Origin: Thiohalobacter thiocyanaticus
Lineage (GTDB): Bacteria > Pseudomonadota > Gammaproteobacteria > Thiohalobacterales > Thiohalobacteraceae
DNA: 64,000 bases
Assembly: GCF_003932505.1 (NCBI RefSeq)
Contig: NZ_QZMU01000001.1
Location: 434,001 to 498,000, forward strand
Direction of reading: 5' to 3'
The position numbers and the translations under genes are program-made. The notes beneath the pieces were generated by a model that was not told the origin of the DNA, did no database searches, and was given only the letters and a program-made list of their open reading frames with translations. Every line of letters starts with the position of its first letter. Within the stretch, counting starts at the first letter, position 1. Positions 28,449-37,905 of the stretch are shown piece by piece.

Positions 28449-29765
28449 CTAGACACGGCCGTTGGCTGCCAGTGCGCCGAAACGTTCTGCAAGGGTATCG
28501 TCATGGGTTTCCTGTCCGGCTTGTTGTTGGAGAGAGATGGCACGGTTGACCAGGTTCTGGGCCCGTGCGGGGTGTAGATCCTCGGGCACGCGCTGGCCGT
28601 CGCCGACGTAGGCGAGCGGCAGCTGATGCCCGGCTATAACAGATATCGCGCCGCCAAGGCCGGCGGCCTCATCGACCTTGGTCAGGATGCAGCCGTCCAG
28701 CCGGCCCTGATTGAAGGCGCGGACCGCTTCCTCCAGCACCTCGGCCTGGGTGGTGGCCGACATCACCAGATAGCTGCGGATCGGCATGCCGGCCTCGCGC
28801 AGGGTGGTGAACTGCTCACTCAGGCGCAGGTCACGCTGGCTCATGCCGGCGGTATCGATCAGCACCAGGCGCTTGTCACGCAGGCTCTGCAGGGTGGTGT
28901 GCAGCTCGTTGTGATCGGCGGCGACCTGTACCGGCACGCCGAGGATGCGGCCGTAGGTGAACAGCTGCTCGTGAGCGCCGATGCGGTAGCTGTCAGTGGT
29001 CACCAAAGCCACGCTGCGCGGCCCGTGACGCAGGGCATAGCGGGCGGCGAGCTTGGCCACGGTGGTGGTCTTGCCCACGCCGGTGGAGCCGACCAGGGCG
29101 ACGATGCCGCCCTGGCTGAGGATGTCATCGTCGGTCACCGGCAGACGCTGCGCCAGCAGACCGAGCGCGCGGCGCCAGCCCTGTTCCGGGTCGCGGCTCT
29201 CGCCGGCAGCCTCGGCCAACTCGGCGCACAGATTCGAGGGCAGGCCCAGCGCGCTCAGCCGGCGCAGGACGGCGGCCTCGGCCGGGCGCCGGCGGTTGAG
29301 CTCGCCCCAGGCCAGATGGGCCAGCTGGTTCTCCAGCAGGCCGCGCATCTCCTGGATCTCGCGCCGCATCTCGATGATGGCCGGATCGTGGTCCCATTCG
29401 ATGTCGGCCAGGGGGTTGCGGGCCTGGGGGCGGGATTCGGCGCCCGCCTGCACGGCCGGGCGGGTCGGAGCCGGTCCGGCCACCGGTGCCGGTGTCTCGC
29501 CGGCCTGGGCTTCGCTGTAACGGGCACGGGCATCATAGGTCCCGGCGCCCTCGGCGGCGGCCTCGCGTGGTGCGTCCGCCTCGGCGGCAGCGGCCGGGCC
29601 GGCACTGTTCGCGACCAGCGATTCGTCATAGTCGATGGCAGCGATGATCTCGATCCCCCGCTCCAGCTTGCGGTTGGACAGGATCACGGCATCGGCGCCC
29701 AGCTCATCGCGCACCTTGCGGATCGCCTGCCGCATGTCCTGAGCGAAGAATCGTTTTATCTTCAT
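28449..29765 (-). CDS. flhF: Flagellar SRP-like GTPase FlhF
   Basis: 438 aa. It begins MKIKRFFAQDMRQAIRKVRD, as in FlhF proteins. A variable, Ala/Pro-rich segment (about 70-130) precedes the NG domain with the P-loop GSTGVGKTTTVAKLAARYA, DSYRIGAHEQL and LIDTAGMSQRD. It marks the cell pole for flagellum assembly. It lies between flhA and flhG on the same strand. Confidence 0.94.
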   Translation of the reverse strand: MKIKRFFAQDMRQAIRKVRDELGADAVILSNRKLERGIEIIAAIDYDESLVANSAGPAAAAEADAPREAAAEGAGTYDARARYSEAQAGETPAPVAGPAPTRPAVQAGAESRPQARNPLADIEWDHDPAIIEMRREIQEMRGLLENQLAHLAWGELNRRRPAEAAVLRRLSALGLPSNLCAELAEAAGESRDPEQGWRRALGLLAQRLPVTDDDILSQGGIVALVGSTGVGKTTTVAKLAARYALRHGPRSVALVTTDSYRIGAHEQLFTYGRILGVPVQVAADHNELHTTLQSLRDKRLVLIDTAGMSQRDLRLSEQFTTLREAGMPIRSYLVMSATTQAEVLEEAVRAFNQGRLDGCILTKVDEAAGLGGAISVIAGHQLPLAYVGDGQRVPEDLHPARAQNLVNRAISLQQQAGQETHDDTLAERFGALAANGRV

Positions 29766-29809
29766 GTCTGTGTCCTCACGCCCGCTCTAGTTCGTCAGGC
29801 CGGCCCGGT

Positions 29810-31919
29810 TCAGGCCGGCGCCGCCTGCTGCTGCAGTCCCGCCGGGGCCTGGCCCACGGTGGCGACCACCTTGATCTGCTTGTTGTCCGGCACCTCGTCA
29901 TAGGCCAGTACATGCAGGCCGGGGATGCTGTGCCGGAACAGCCGCGCCAGCCAGTTGCGGACCGGCGGGGCCACCAGCAGGACGGCCGGCTGACCGTTCA
30001 TCTCCTGCTGCTGGGTCCGGTTGGCCAGGGTCTGGTGCAGGTGTTCCGCCAGTCCCGGCTCGAAGCCGGCGCCCCCTTCCTGGTGGGCCCTGAAGGGACT
30101 GTAGCAATATCTGTTCCAGCGACGGGTCCAGAGCAATGACTGGAAGTTCATGCTGCAATCCATTGATATGCTGGACAATGGAACGGCCCAGGGCGACCCG
30201 TACCGACGCCGTCAAATTTTGCGCATCCTGAGTGCGGCCGGCATGCTCCGCCAGTGTCTCGGCGATGCTGCGCATGTCGCGGATGGGGATGCGTTCTTCG
30301 AGCAGGTTCTGCAGCACCTTCACCACCGTGCCCAGCGGCAGGGTCTTGGGCACCAGGTCCTCGACCAGCTTGGGCGAGTTGCGGGCCAGGGTATCGAGCA
30401 GCTGCTGGACCTCCTCGTGGCCGAGCAGTTCGCTGGCGTGCTGCTGCAGCAGACTGCTCAGATGGGTGGCCACCACGGTGCTGGCGTCGACCACGGTGTA
30501 ACCCAGGGTCTGGGCATTGTCGTGCTGATCGGGATCGATCCAGACCGCCTCCAGGCCGAAGGCGGGTTCGGTGGTGGCGGTGCCGGGTACGCTGCCGTAG
30601 ACCTGACCCGGGTTGATGGCCAGTTCGCGTTCGGGCTGGATATCGCCCTCGCCCACCGGCACCCCGTTCAGCGTGATGCGGTAGGCGCCCGGGCCCAGAT
30701 CCAGGTTGTCGCGGATGTGCACCGGCTGGATCAGGAAACCCAGTTCCTGCGAGAGCTTCTTGCGCACGCCCTTGATGCGGTCCATCAGCTGACCGCCCTG
30801 ATTGCGGTCCACCAGCGGGATCAGGCGATAGCCGACCTCGAGGCCGATGATATCCACCGGGGCGACGTCGTCCCAGCTCAGGTCGCGCTGCTCCGACGGG
30901 GTCTCCGGTTCCTCGGTCGGGGCCTCCTCGGCCACCGGCTGACGCCGGCGCTGGCTCAGCCACCAGGTGGCCGCGCCGCCGATGGCGGCCAGGGTCAGGA
31001 AGGCGAAATTGGGCATGCCCGGCACCAGGCCCAGCAGTCCGATCACGCCGGAGGTCACGCCCAGCGAGGCCGGGTTCTCGAACAGCTGGCTGAGCACCTG
31101 GTTGCTCATGTTCTGGGAGCTGTTGACCCGGGTGACGATGATGGCGGTGGCGGTGGAGAGCACCAGCGAGGGGATCTGCGCGACCAGGCCGTCGCCGATG
31201 GTCAGCAGGGTGTAGTTGCGCATGGCATCGCCGAAGGCCATGCCGTGCTGCAGCATGCCGATGCCCAGCCCGCCCAGGATATTGATGAACAGGATCAGGA
31301 TGCCGGCAATGGCATCGCCGCGCACGAACTTGCTGGCACCGTCCATGGAGCCGTAGAAATCGGCCTCGGAAGTGATGTCCTCGCGCTTGCGCCGGGCCTC
31401 GTCCTGGCTGATCAGGCCGGCGTTGAGATCGGCGTCGATGGCCATCTGCTTGCCGGGCATGGCATCCAGGGTGAAGCGGGCGCTGACCTCGGAGACGCGC
31501 CCGGCACCCTTGGTCACCACCACGAAATTGATGATCACCAGGATGGCGAACACCACCAGGCCGACGGCATAGTTGCCGCCGATGACGAACTCGCCGAAGG
31601 CCTCGATGACCTTGCCGGCGGCGTCGGTGCCGGTATGCCCTTCCAGCAGCACCACCCGGGTGGAGGCGATGTTCAGCGCCAGCCGCATCAGGGTGGCGAT
31701 CAGAAGGACGGTCGGGAAGATGCCGAAATCCAGCGGCCGCATGGCATAGACGGTGACCATCAGCACGATCAGCGACAGCGAGATGTTGAAGGTGAACAGC
31801 ATGTCCAGCCCCAGCGGCGGCAGCGGCACCACCACCATGGCCAGCATCAGCACCAGCAGGACGGGCGCCCCCAGGCCGTTGCGGACCATTTCCTTCAGGG
31901 TATTGAGTACCTGTTCCAT
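29810..31919 (-). pseudogene. flhA: Flagellar export gate protein FlhA, frameshifted near the 3' end
   Basis: The main frame from 31919 encodes eight expected N-terminal membrane segments and most of the cytoplasmic domain (for example FHIP-type MRLALNIASTRVVL). After LEQILLQSLQG it runs out of frame. Another frame continues HQEGGAGFEPGLAEHLHQTL through VRNWLARLFRHSIPGLHVLA to the stop at 29810. Removing one base from a CCC (plus GGG at 30085-30087) restores a protein of 702 aa, the normal length. As written, about 90 C-terminal residues of the export-gate ring domain are lost. This is either sequence error or inactivation. Confidence 0.9.
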
Positions 31920-31985
31920 ATCGTCTCGCTGTGTCTGTTTTCAGTCGCTGGTATCAGGCTATGCAACCTTCTTTACCACTTTTTA

Positions 31986-32013
31986 TTCCCCTCTCCCCTC
32001 GGGGAGAGGGGAA
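31986..32013. terminator. Perfect 13-bp hairpin between flhB and flhA
   Basis: TTCCCCTCTCCCC and its complement flank a 2-base loop. The plus strand has TTTTTA just before it, so the U-run would favour termination of plus-strand transcripts. For the minus operon it is a strong stem without a U tract and may act in RNA processing or pausing. Confidence 0.5.
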
Positions 32014-32020
32014 TACCGGA

Positions 32021-33163
32021 TCACTCCGCCGGCGGGTGGTAATACTCGTCAGGCACCTCGATGTCGCCGGGATCGGGTGGCGTCGCACCGCCATAGCTGG
32101 TGGCGGTGCGCAGCTGGAACACATAGGCCAGCACCTGGGCCACGGCGTAATAGAGGCCGGCCGGGATCTCCTGATCCAGGTCGGTGCTGAAATACAGCGC
32201 GCGCGCCAGCGGCGGCGCCTGGAACAGGGCCACGTTGCTGTCCAGCGCCCGCTTGCGGATCTCGGCAGCAATGACGCCCCGGCCCTTGGCCACCACCCGC
32301 GGGGCGCGCATGGCCGCATCGTCGTATTTCAGCGCCACGGCGAAATGGGTCGGGTTGGTGATGACCACGTCGGCCTCAGGCACGGCCTCCATCATGCGCC
32401 GCGAAGCGATCTCGTACTGGGCCTGCTTGATGCGCCGCTTCACCTCGGGCTTGCCCTCGGTGTCCTTCATCTCATCCTTGACCTCCTGCTTGGTCATCTT
32501 GAGCTGGCGCCTGTGGTCCCACAGCTGGAAGGGCACGTCGATGGCGGCAACGAAGATCAACCCCAGGCTCAGGAACAGGAAGCACCACAGCAGTATCTCG
32601 CCGCCGTTGGTCATGGCCTGCTTGGGCGTCTGCCGGCCCAGGTAGAGCATGTCGTCGAAGAAGGTGTGGAACAGGATAAGCGCCACGATGGTGACCAGGA
32701 TCAGCTTGCCCAGGGCCTTGCCCAGCTCGACCAGGCCCTTGACCCCGAGCAGGCGTCCCATTCCCTTGATGGGGTTGAGCTTCTCCGGCTTGGGCGCCAT
32801 CGCCTGCAGGCTGAAGGACAGCCCGCCCAGCGCGATGGAGGAGGCGATCGCCGCCACCACAGTGACCACCAGGAAGGGCAGCACGATGGTCAGGCCGGTC
32901 CCGAGCGCCACATCCATGGCCTGGAACATGGCCTCGGTGTTGAACACGTCGCGCCGCTCGAAGGCCAGACCCGTATGCATCAGCTCGGAGAACTGGTTGA
33001 TCATGGTCTCGCCGATGACCATAAAGGTCAGCGCGCCGAGCGTGAGCATGATCAGGGTGTTGAGTTCCCGCGACCGCGGGATCTGGCCCTTGCGGCGGGC
33101 ATCGTCAAGCCGTTTGGTGGTGGGCTCTTCAGTGCGTTCCTGACCATTCTCGTTCTCGGCCAT
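32021..33163 (-). CDS. flhB: Flagellar export switch protein FlhB
   Basis: 380 aa from the ATG at 33161-33163, which overlaps the fliR stop by one base (TGATG). It starts MAENENGQERTEEPTTKRL. Four membrane segments precede the cytoplasmic domain, with the autocleavage motif NPTH at 270-273 in VVITNPTHFAVAL. It switches the exporter from rod/hook to filament substrates. The open frame continues upstream through fliR but that part is not FlhB. Confidence 0.95.
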   Translation of the reverse strand: MAENENGQERTEEPTTKRLDDARRKGQIPRSRELNTLIMLTLGALTFMVIGETMINQFSELMHTGLAFERRDVFNTEAMFQAMDVALGTGLTIVLPFLVVTVVAAIASSIALGGLSFSLQAMAPKPEKLNPIKGMGRLLGVKGLVELGKALGKLILVTIVALILFHTFFDDMLYLGRQTPKQAMTNGGEILLWCFLFLSLGLIFVAAIDVPFQLWDHRRQLKMTKQEVKDEMKDTEGKPEVKRRIKQAQYEIASRRMMEAVPEADVVITNPTHFAVALKYDDAAMRAPRVVAKGRGVIAAEIRKRALDSNVALFQAPPLARALYFSTDLDQEIPAGLYYAVAQVLAYVFQLRTATSYGGATPPDPGDIEVPDEYYHPPAE

Positions 33164-33948
33164 CAGCCCGCCTCCAGACTCGACAGCAGCGTGAAGGCAT
33201 CGGTGAGCAGTGTCTGGAACTGCGGCAGCAGATTGGACAGGGTCAGATAGATGACCACGAAGCCGAAGGTCAGGGTGACGGGGAAACCCACACCGAAGAC
33301 GTTGAGCTGCGGCGCAGCGCGCGAGACCACGCCGAAGGCGATGTTGGTCAGCATCAGTGCGATCAGCGCCGGCACGGCGATCAGGATACCGCCGGCGAAC
33401 ATCCGGGTGCCCCAGTTGGCCAGGGTCCAGAAGACGTCGCGCGACAGGCCGTGGGCGGCGATCGGCAGCTGGTGAAAGCTCTCGGCCAGCACGCTGATCA
33501 GGACCAGGTGCCCATCCAGGGCTAGGAACAGCAGCGTGGCCAGGGTGACGTAATACTGGCCGATGACGGGCACGTTCACCCCGTTCTGGGGATCCACCAT
33601 GGAGGCGAAGCCCAGGCCCATGCTCATGGCGATGGCATGGCCCCCGATGACCAGGGCGCTGAATACCAGCTGCAGCATGAAGCCCATGACCAGCCCGATC
33701 AGCAGCTGCTGCACGGCGATGGCCACCGCCTCGGCGCTGAGCGGGTCGACCGCCGGCACCGGCGGGATCACCGGCAGCATGACCGCGGCCAGTACCACCG
33801 CCATCAGCACCCGCACCCGCGCCGGCACCAGCCGGCCGCCGAACACCGGCATCACCATCAGCATCGCGCCGATGCGCATGAAGGGCCAGACGAATTCGCC
33901 GATCCATCCGGCGATCTGACTGGTGGTGAAGAGCAGGGGCGTGGCCAT
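33163..33948 (-). CDS. fliR: Flagellar export protein FliR
   Basis: 261 aa, about six membrane segments (IAGWIGEFVWPFMRIGAMLM to FGFVVIYLTLSNLL). The family regions MPVFGGRLVPARVRVLMA and GLGFASMVDPQNG are present. With FliP and FliQ it forms the export gate in the MS ring. It is tightly packed with flhB (1-bp overlap) and lies 11 bp from fliQ. Confidence 0.94.
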   Translation of the reverse strand: MATPLLFTTSQIAGWIGEFVWPFMRIGAMLMVMPVFGGRLVPARVRVLMAVVLAAVMLPVIPPVPAVDPLSAEAVAIAVQQLLIGLVMGFMLQLVFSALVIGGHAIAMSMGLGFASMVDPQNGVNVPVIGQYYVTLATLLFLALDGHLVLISVLAESFHQLPIAAHGLSRDVFWTLANWGTRMFAGGILIAVPALIALMLTNIAFGVVSRAAPQLNVFGVGFPVTLTFGFVVIYLTLSNLLPQFQTLLTDAFTLLSSLEAG

Positions 33949-33959
33949 GGCTCGGGATG

Positions 33960-34229
33960 TCAGCCGATCAGCGCCGGGATGCTGTGGTAGAGGTTGGTGG
34001 TGAAATCGAGCAGGCTGCGCAGCAGCCAGGGACCGGCGAGCAGCAGCACCACCACGATTGCGGCCAGCTTGGGGATGAAGGTCAGGGTCATTTCGTTGAT
34101 CTGGGTGGCGGCCTGGAACATGGCGATGACCAGACCCACCATCAGGGAAGCGATCAGCAGCGGACCGGCCAGCAGGACGGTGATGTACATGGCCTGTTGC
34201 CCGACGGTGATTACGGTATCCGGCGTCAT
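33960..34229 (-). CDS. fliQ: Flagellar export protein FliQ
   Basis: 89 aa with two membrane helices (MYITVLLAGPLLIASLMVGL and LAAIVVVLLLAGPWLL) and the family motif FQAATQINEMTLTFIPK between them. Part of the FliPQR export gate. Between fliP (9 bp gap) and fliR. Confidence 0.95.
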   Translation of the reverse strand: MTPDTVITVGQQAMYITVLLAGPLLIASLMVGLVIAMFQAATQINEMTLTFIPKLAAIVVVLLLAGPWLLRSLLDFTTNLYHSIPALIG

Positions 34230-34238
34230 GTCCGACTC

Positions 34239-34985
34239 CTAGCTGGCGATGTAGAAACTGGAGGCAAGCGTGCCCATGATCAGCGACCAGCCGTCGACCA
34301 GTACGAACAGCATGATCTTGAACGGCAGCGAGATGATCATGGGCGAGAGCATCATCATGCCCATGGACATCAGCAGGCTGGCGATGACCAAGTCGATGAC
34401 CAGGAAGGGAATCATGATCAGAAAGCCGATCTGGAATGCCGTTTTCAACTCACTGGTGACGAACGACGGCAGCAGCAGCGAGAAGGGCACGTCCTCGGCG
34501 CGCTCGACCGGCTCGGCGCGGGCGATGTCGGAGAAGGTCTCCAGATCCGACTCGCGCGTCTGCGCCAGCATGAAGGCATGGAAGGGCTGCGCGGCCCGCT
34601 CCAGCGCCTCGCCCGGCGCCATCTCTTCATTGAGATAAGGCTGCACCGCCTCGACATAGACCTCGTCGAACACAGGCACCATGATGAAGAAGGTCAGGAA
34701 CAGTGACAGGCCGATCAGGATCTGGGTCGAGGGCGTCTGCATGGTGCCCAGCGCCTGGCGCAGGATGGACAGCACGATCAGGATGCGGGTGAAGGAGGTC
34801 ATCATCATCAGCGCCGCCGGCAGGAAGGTGATCGCCGTCATGATGGCGAGCACCTGGATGCTGATGGAATAGGTCTCACTGCCGTCCGGATTGCTCTCCA
34901 TCTGGAAGGCGGCGATGCCCGGCTCGGCCAGCGAGACCGCCGGCAGCAGCAACAGGAGCAGGCTGATCAGAGCGCGCAGTTTCAT
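34239..34985 (-). CDS. fliP: Flagellar export protein FliP
   Basis: 248 aa. An N-terminal signal-like segment ([18 protein letters not shown]) is typical of FliP. Membrane helices flank a periplasmic domain (about 110-185). Motifs include [20 protein letters not shown] and [20 protein letters not shown]. It forms the export gate core with FliQ and FliR. It overlaps fliO by 4 bp. Confidence 0.95.
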   Translation of the reverse strand: MKLRALISLLLLLLPAVSLAEPGIAAFQMESNPDGSETYSISIQVLAIMTAITFLPAALMMMTSFTRILIVLSILRQALGTMQTPSTQILIGLSLFLTFFIMVPVFDEVYVEAVQPYLNEEMAPGEALERAAQPFHAFMLAQTRESDLETFSDIARAEPVERAEDVPFSLLLPSFVTSELKTAFQIGFLIMIPFLVIDLVIASLLMSMGMMMLSPMIISLPFKIMLFVLVDGWSLIMGTLASSFYIAS

Positions 34986-35416
34986 GACACACGGCCCCGG
35001 CTGAGTGCCTGCTGCAGGTTACGGGCGAAGCTGTTCATGCCCGCGCCCTCCCCCGTCGGAGGCTCGATGTTCTTCTCCAGCACGTGCAGGGTCTGCACCC
35101 GGCCGGGGGCGACCCCGAGCACCAGCTGGGTCTCGCCCACCTGGATCAGCACCACCTTCTCGCGCGCGCCCATGGACATGCCGCCGAGCACCCGCAGGGC
35201 GCCGGCGGTACCGCCCTGCACGCCGGACATGCGCCGCATCAGCCAGGCGAAGACCAGCATCAGGGCGATGACGGCAATCAGCCCCAGCAGCACCTGCAGA
35301 AGGTTGGACCAGGCCATGGGATCGTTCAGCCCCTCGGCGGCCTTCTGGCTGTCGTCCGCCCACAGCGCCGGCGGGCACAACAGCAACAGGAATGAGAGCA
35401 CGCGCACGGAATTCAT
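34982..35416 (-). CDS. fliO: Flagellar biosynthesis protein FliO
   Basis: 144 aa from the ATG at 35414-35416, 2 bp after the fliN stop; the open frame upstream of it is a shadow of fliN. A signal-like N-terminus ([19 protein letters not shown]), a membrane helix ([20 protein letters not shown]) and the cytoplasmic FliO domain ([20 protein letters not shown]) are present. It assists FliP assembly. Confidence 0.9.
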   Translation of the reverse strand: MNSVRVLSFLLLLCPPALWADDSQKAAEGLNDPMAWSNLLQVLLGLIAVIALMLVFAWLMRRMSGVQGGTAGALRVLGGMSMGAREKVVLIQVGETQLVLGVAPGRVQTLHVLEKNIEPPTGEGAGMNSFARNLQQALSRGRVS

Positions 35417-35418
35417 TT

Positions 35419-35853
35419 TCACTTGAGCTTCTTTACCCGTTCCGCCGGGCTGACCACGTCGGTCAGGCGGATACCGAATTTCTCGTTGACCACCACCACC
35501 TCGCCGTGGGCCACCAGGGTGCCGTTGACCAGCACATCCATGGGCTCGCCGGCCAGGCGGTCCAGCTCCACCACCGAGCCCTGGTTGAGCTGCAGCAGGT
35601 TGCGGATGCTGATCTTGGTCCGCCCGATCTCCATGGCGATGTTCACCGGGATGTCCAGGATCAGGTCCAGGTTCGCGTCCTCGTTGCCGGCCGGCACCGC
35701 GCCGCTCTCGAACTGATCCAGCTCGGGTTTCTTCACCTGCTCCTGGGGCTGACCGCCGTCGTCGTCCTGCTCGGCCAGCGCGGCGGCCCATTCATCGGCC
35801 ATCGCGCCCTGATCGACGTTTTCCTGGTCGATGTTTTCCTGATCGTCACTCAT
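35419..35853 (-). CDS. fliN: Flagellar motor switch protein FliN
   Basis: 144 aa. An acidic, variable N-terminus (about 1-60, with ENIDQEN and ENVDQ repeats) leads to the SpoA domain (ILDIPVNIAMEIGRTKISIR, then GEPMDVLVNGTLVAHGEVVV and FGIRLTDVVSPAERVKKL). It is a C-ring component below FliM. 20 bp from fliM. Confidence 0.95.
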   Translation of the reverse strand: MSDDQENIDQENVDQGAMADEWAAALAEQDDDGGQPQEQVKKPELDQFESGAVPAGNEDANLDLILDIPVNIAMEIGRTKISIRNLLQLNQGSVVELDRLAGEPMDVLVNGTLVAHGEVVVVNEKFGIRLTDVVSPAERVKKLK

Positions 35854-35873
35854 TGCTGTCTCCCGTCACGCAC

Positions 35874-36881
35874 TCAGCTCTTGTCTATCACGTTGTTCAG
35901 GGGAACCATCGCCGTCTGGTTCACCTTGTCGAGTATCTTCACGGCCTTGTTGCCGTTGGTGCTGCCCAGGCGGCCGCGGAACAGCGGGATCTCCTCCGAG
36001 CGCAGCAGAATGGTTTCCGGCATGTCGATGGGAATCACGTCCCCGGGCTGCATCTCCATCAGCTCGCGGAAGGTGATGGTGGTCTCGGCCAGCTGCGAGG
36101 ACAGCTCCACCTCGGCGTCCTTCATCTCTTCCTTGATCGCGATGCGCCAGCGCTCGTCCACGTCGCTGCGGTCACTCTGCACGCCGGCGTCGAGCAGGTC
36201 GCGAATGGGCTCGACCATGGAGTACGGCAGCGTTATATGCAGGGCCCCGCCGCCGCCTTCCAGCTCGATGTGGAAGGTGGAGACCACCACCACCTCGGTG
36301 GGGCTGACGATGTTGGCGAACTGCGGATTGACCTCGTGGTTGAGGTATTCGAACTCCACCGGCAGCACGGGCCGCCAGGCCTGAAACAGATCCTCGAAGG
36401 CCCGGTCCAGCATGCGCTGGATCACACGCTGCTCGGTGGGCGTGAACTCGCGGCCCTCGATCTTGGTGTGAAAGCGGCCGTCGCCGCCGAAGTAGTTGTC
36501 CACCGCGCTGAACACCAGCTTGGGGTCGAACACGAACAGGGCGGTGCCGCGCAGCGGATTGATCTTGACCAGGTTCAGGCTGGTCGGCACGAACAGGCTG
36601 TGGATGTACTCGCCGAACTTGAGCATCTGCACGCCGCCGACCGAGATCTCGCCCTGACGGCGCAGCATGTTGAACAGCGAAATGCGGAAATAACGGGCGA
36701 AACGCTCGTTGATCATCTCCAGCGTGGGCATGCGCCCGCGGACGATGCGGTCCTGGCTGGTGAAGTCGTAGTTCTGCGCTTCCCCGTCGCCGCCGCCGTC
36801 ATCGGCCTCGGTCTCGATGTCGCCGCTGCCGACTCCGTGCAGGAGCGCGTCGATTTCTTCCTGTGAGAGCAGATCGTTCAC
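35874..36881 (-). CDS. fliM: Flagellar motor switch protein FliM
   Basis: 335 aa. The N-terminal CheY-P binding peptide NDLLSQEEIDALLHGV is followed by the CheC-like middle domain (LEMINERFARYFRISLFNML) and a C-terminal SpoA domain (LMEMQPGDVIPIDMPETILL). It forms the C-ring and receives the CheY signal. Only 9 bp from fliL. Confidence 0.96.
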   Translation of the reverse strand: MNDLLSQEEIDALLHGVGSGDIETEADDGGGDGEAQNYDFTSQDRIVRGRMPTLEMINERFARYFRISLFNMLRRQGEISVGGVQMLKFGEYIHSLFVPTSLNLVKINPLRGTALFVFDPKLVFSAVDNYFGGDGRFHTKIEGREFTPTEQRVIQRMLDRAFEDLFQAWRPVLPVEFEYLNHEVNPQFANIVSPTEVVVVSTFHIELEGGGGALHITLPYSMVEPIRDLLDAGVQSDRSDVDERWRIAIKEEMKDAEVELSSQLAETTITFRELMEMQPGDVIPIDMPETILLRSEEIPLFRGRLGSTNGNKAVKILDKVNQTAMVPLNNVIDKS

Positions 36882-36890
36882 GCACTACCC

Positions 36891-37439
36891 CTATTGCATG
36901 ACAAAGCTGGTGAAGTAGAGATCTTCCAGCCGTCCCTGTCCGGTCATCCGCTCGAGCACGCTGCGCACCTCGTTCAAGGCGTCCTGACGCAGCTGCTCCT
37001 TGCCCTCACGGGTATTGAGCAGTTCCGGGTCCTGGCTGCTGAACAGCATCACCAGGCCGTTACGGATGGCCGGCGAGTGTTCCTTGATCCGCTCGATCAC
37101 CTGGGGGTCGCGGTCGGCGACCTGGATGGTGATCTGCATGAAGCGCACATCGGCCTCACGCCCGAAATTGACCACGAACGGCGGCTCCAGCGGCTGGTAG
37201 ATGATCGGCCCGCCGCTGGCAGGGGCGCTGGCCTGTGCGGAGGGCGCGCCGTCCGCGCCGGCAGCCTGATCGCCGCCCTGCCCCGCACCACCCCCCAGCA
37301 CGCCGGTGAAATAGAGCCCGGCCAGCAGTGCGCTGGAGAGCAACAGGACCACGACAACGGCGATGATGACGATTTTCAGGCCCCCGCCCGACGCCGTCTC
37401 CGTGGTGTCCACATCCAGATCGAGATCTTCCTCAGCCAT
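36891..37439 (-). CDS. fliL: Flagellar basal-body-associated protein FliL
   Basis: 182 aa. Cytoplasmic acidic N-terminus, one membrane helix (about residues 26-48: KIVIIAVVVVLLLSSALLAG), a Gly/Ala-rich linker, and the periplasmic FliL domain (PPFVVNFGREADVRFMQITI, ending RVLERMTGQGRLEDLYFT-like). It associates with stators around the motor. First gene of the fliLMNOPQR-flhB run, 40 bp after a sigma-54 promoter. Confidence 0.93.
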   Translation of the reverse strand: MAEEDLDLDVDTTETASGGGLKIVIIAVVVVLLLSSALLAGLYFTGVLGGGAGQGGDQAAGADGAPSAQASAPASGGPIIYQPLEPPFVVNFGREADVRFMQITIQVADRDPQVIERIKEHSPAIRNGLVMLFSSQDPELLNTREGKEQLRQDALNEVRSVLERMTGQGRLEDLYFTSFVMQ

Positions 37440-37478
37440 GCCCGTACCTTGTGCCCGTGAGTGTCTGCACAGGCATAA

Positions 37479-37493
37479 GCAAGTCCTGTGCCA
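37479..37493 (-). promoter_or_regulatory. Sigma-54 (RpoN) promoter of the fliL operon
   Basis: On minus: TGGCAC-AGGAC-TTGC followed by TT, a full match to the -24/-12 consensus. The expected start is near 37467, about 28 nt before the fliL ATG. Consistent with control by FleR/FleQ-type activators. Confidence 0.85.
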
Positions 37494-37777
37494 CGGGCAG
37501 GGGAATTTATTTATTCTTTATATTCAGCTGGATAGAAAGATTAAAAATCACATCGACAGCGGATTGACGCTTTCCCGGCGAACCGCCAGCCGGTTTCCCG
37601 GCACCGGGCCAGTGGGCGCAGGATGCGTGCCTGGGTATGGCTTTGCCAAGTCCAGGGGTTGTCAAGTGTGGAACTGGGGATTGATAAAAGATCGGCAAGG
37701 AACAGGCGGGAACAGCAGCCTGGATTCCCGGATGCTGCCTGTGCCGGGAACCGGCATACCGTTCGTGGAAATACTAG

Positions 37778-37905
37778 GTAACCTCTGATTAATTACGTCA
37801 TTGCGAGGAGCGAAGCGACGCGGCAATCTCCAACTGGTTGATTTCACACTACGAGATTGCCACGCTTCGCTCGCAATGACGGGGTTTTAATTAATCAGAG
37901 GTTCC
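37778..37905. mobile_element. MITE-like element with CTAG target duplication, containing a family C palindrome
   Basis: Ends are 18-bp inverted repeats (GTAACCTCTGATTAATTA at 37778 and TAATTAATCAGAGGTTCC ending 37905, one mismatch). They are flanked by CTAG on both sides (37774-37777 and 37906-37909), as expected for a 4-bp target duplication. No coding capacity (128 bp). A family C palindrome (37796-37881) fills the interior. The right-hand CTAG supplies the stop codon of the neighbouring ATPase gene. The YTAR-type target would suit IS5-family transposases, which is inference. Confidence 0.75.

Noticed and set aside
31920-31965. Sigma-54 promoter before flhA (TGGTAAAGAAGGTTGC)
   Set aside because: GG to GC spacing is 11 instead of 10 and the -24 box is poor.
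30150-32042. Long plus-strand open frame opposite flhA (630 codons)
   Set aside because: It is the antisense shadow of flhA in GC-rich DNA: His/Asp/Gly-rich, no family match, no ribosome site.
33164-33907. FlhB as a 628-aa protein with an N-terminal extension
   Set aside because: The extra part is fliR read in another frame; FlhB proper begins at 33163 with a 1-bp overlap to fliR.
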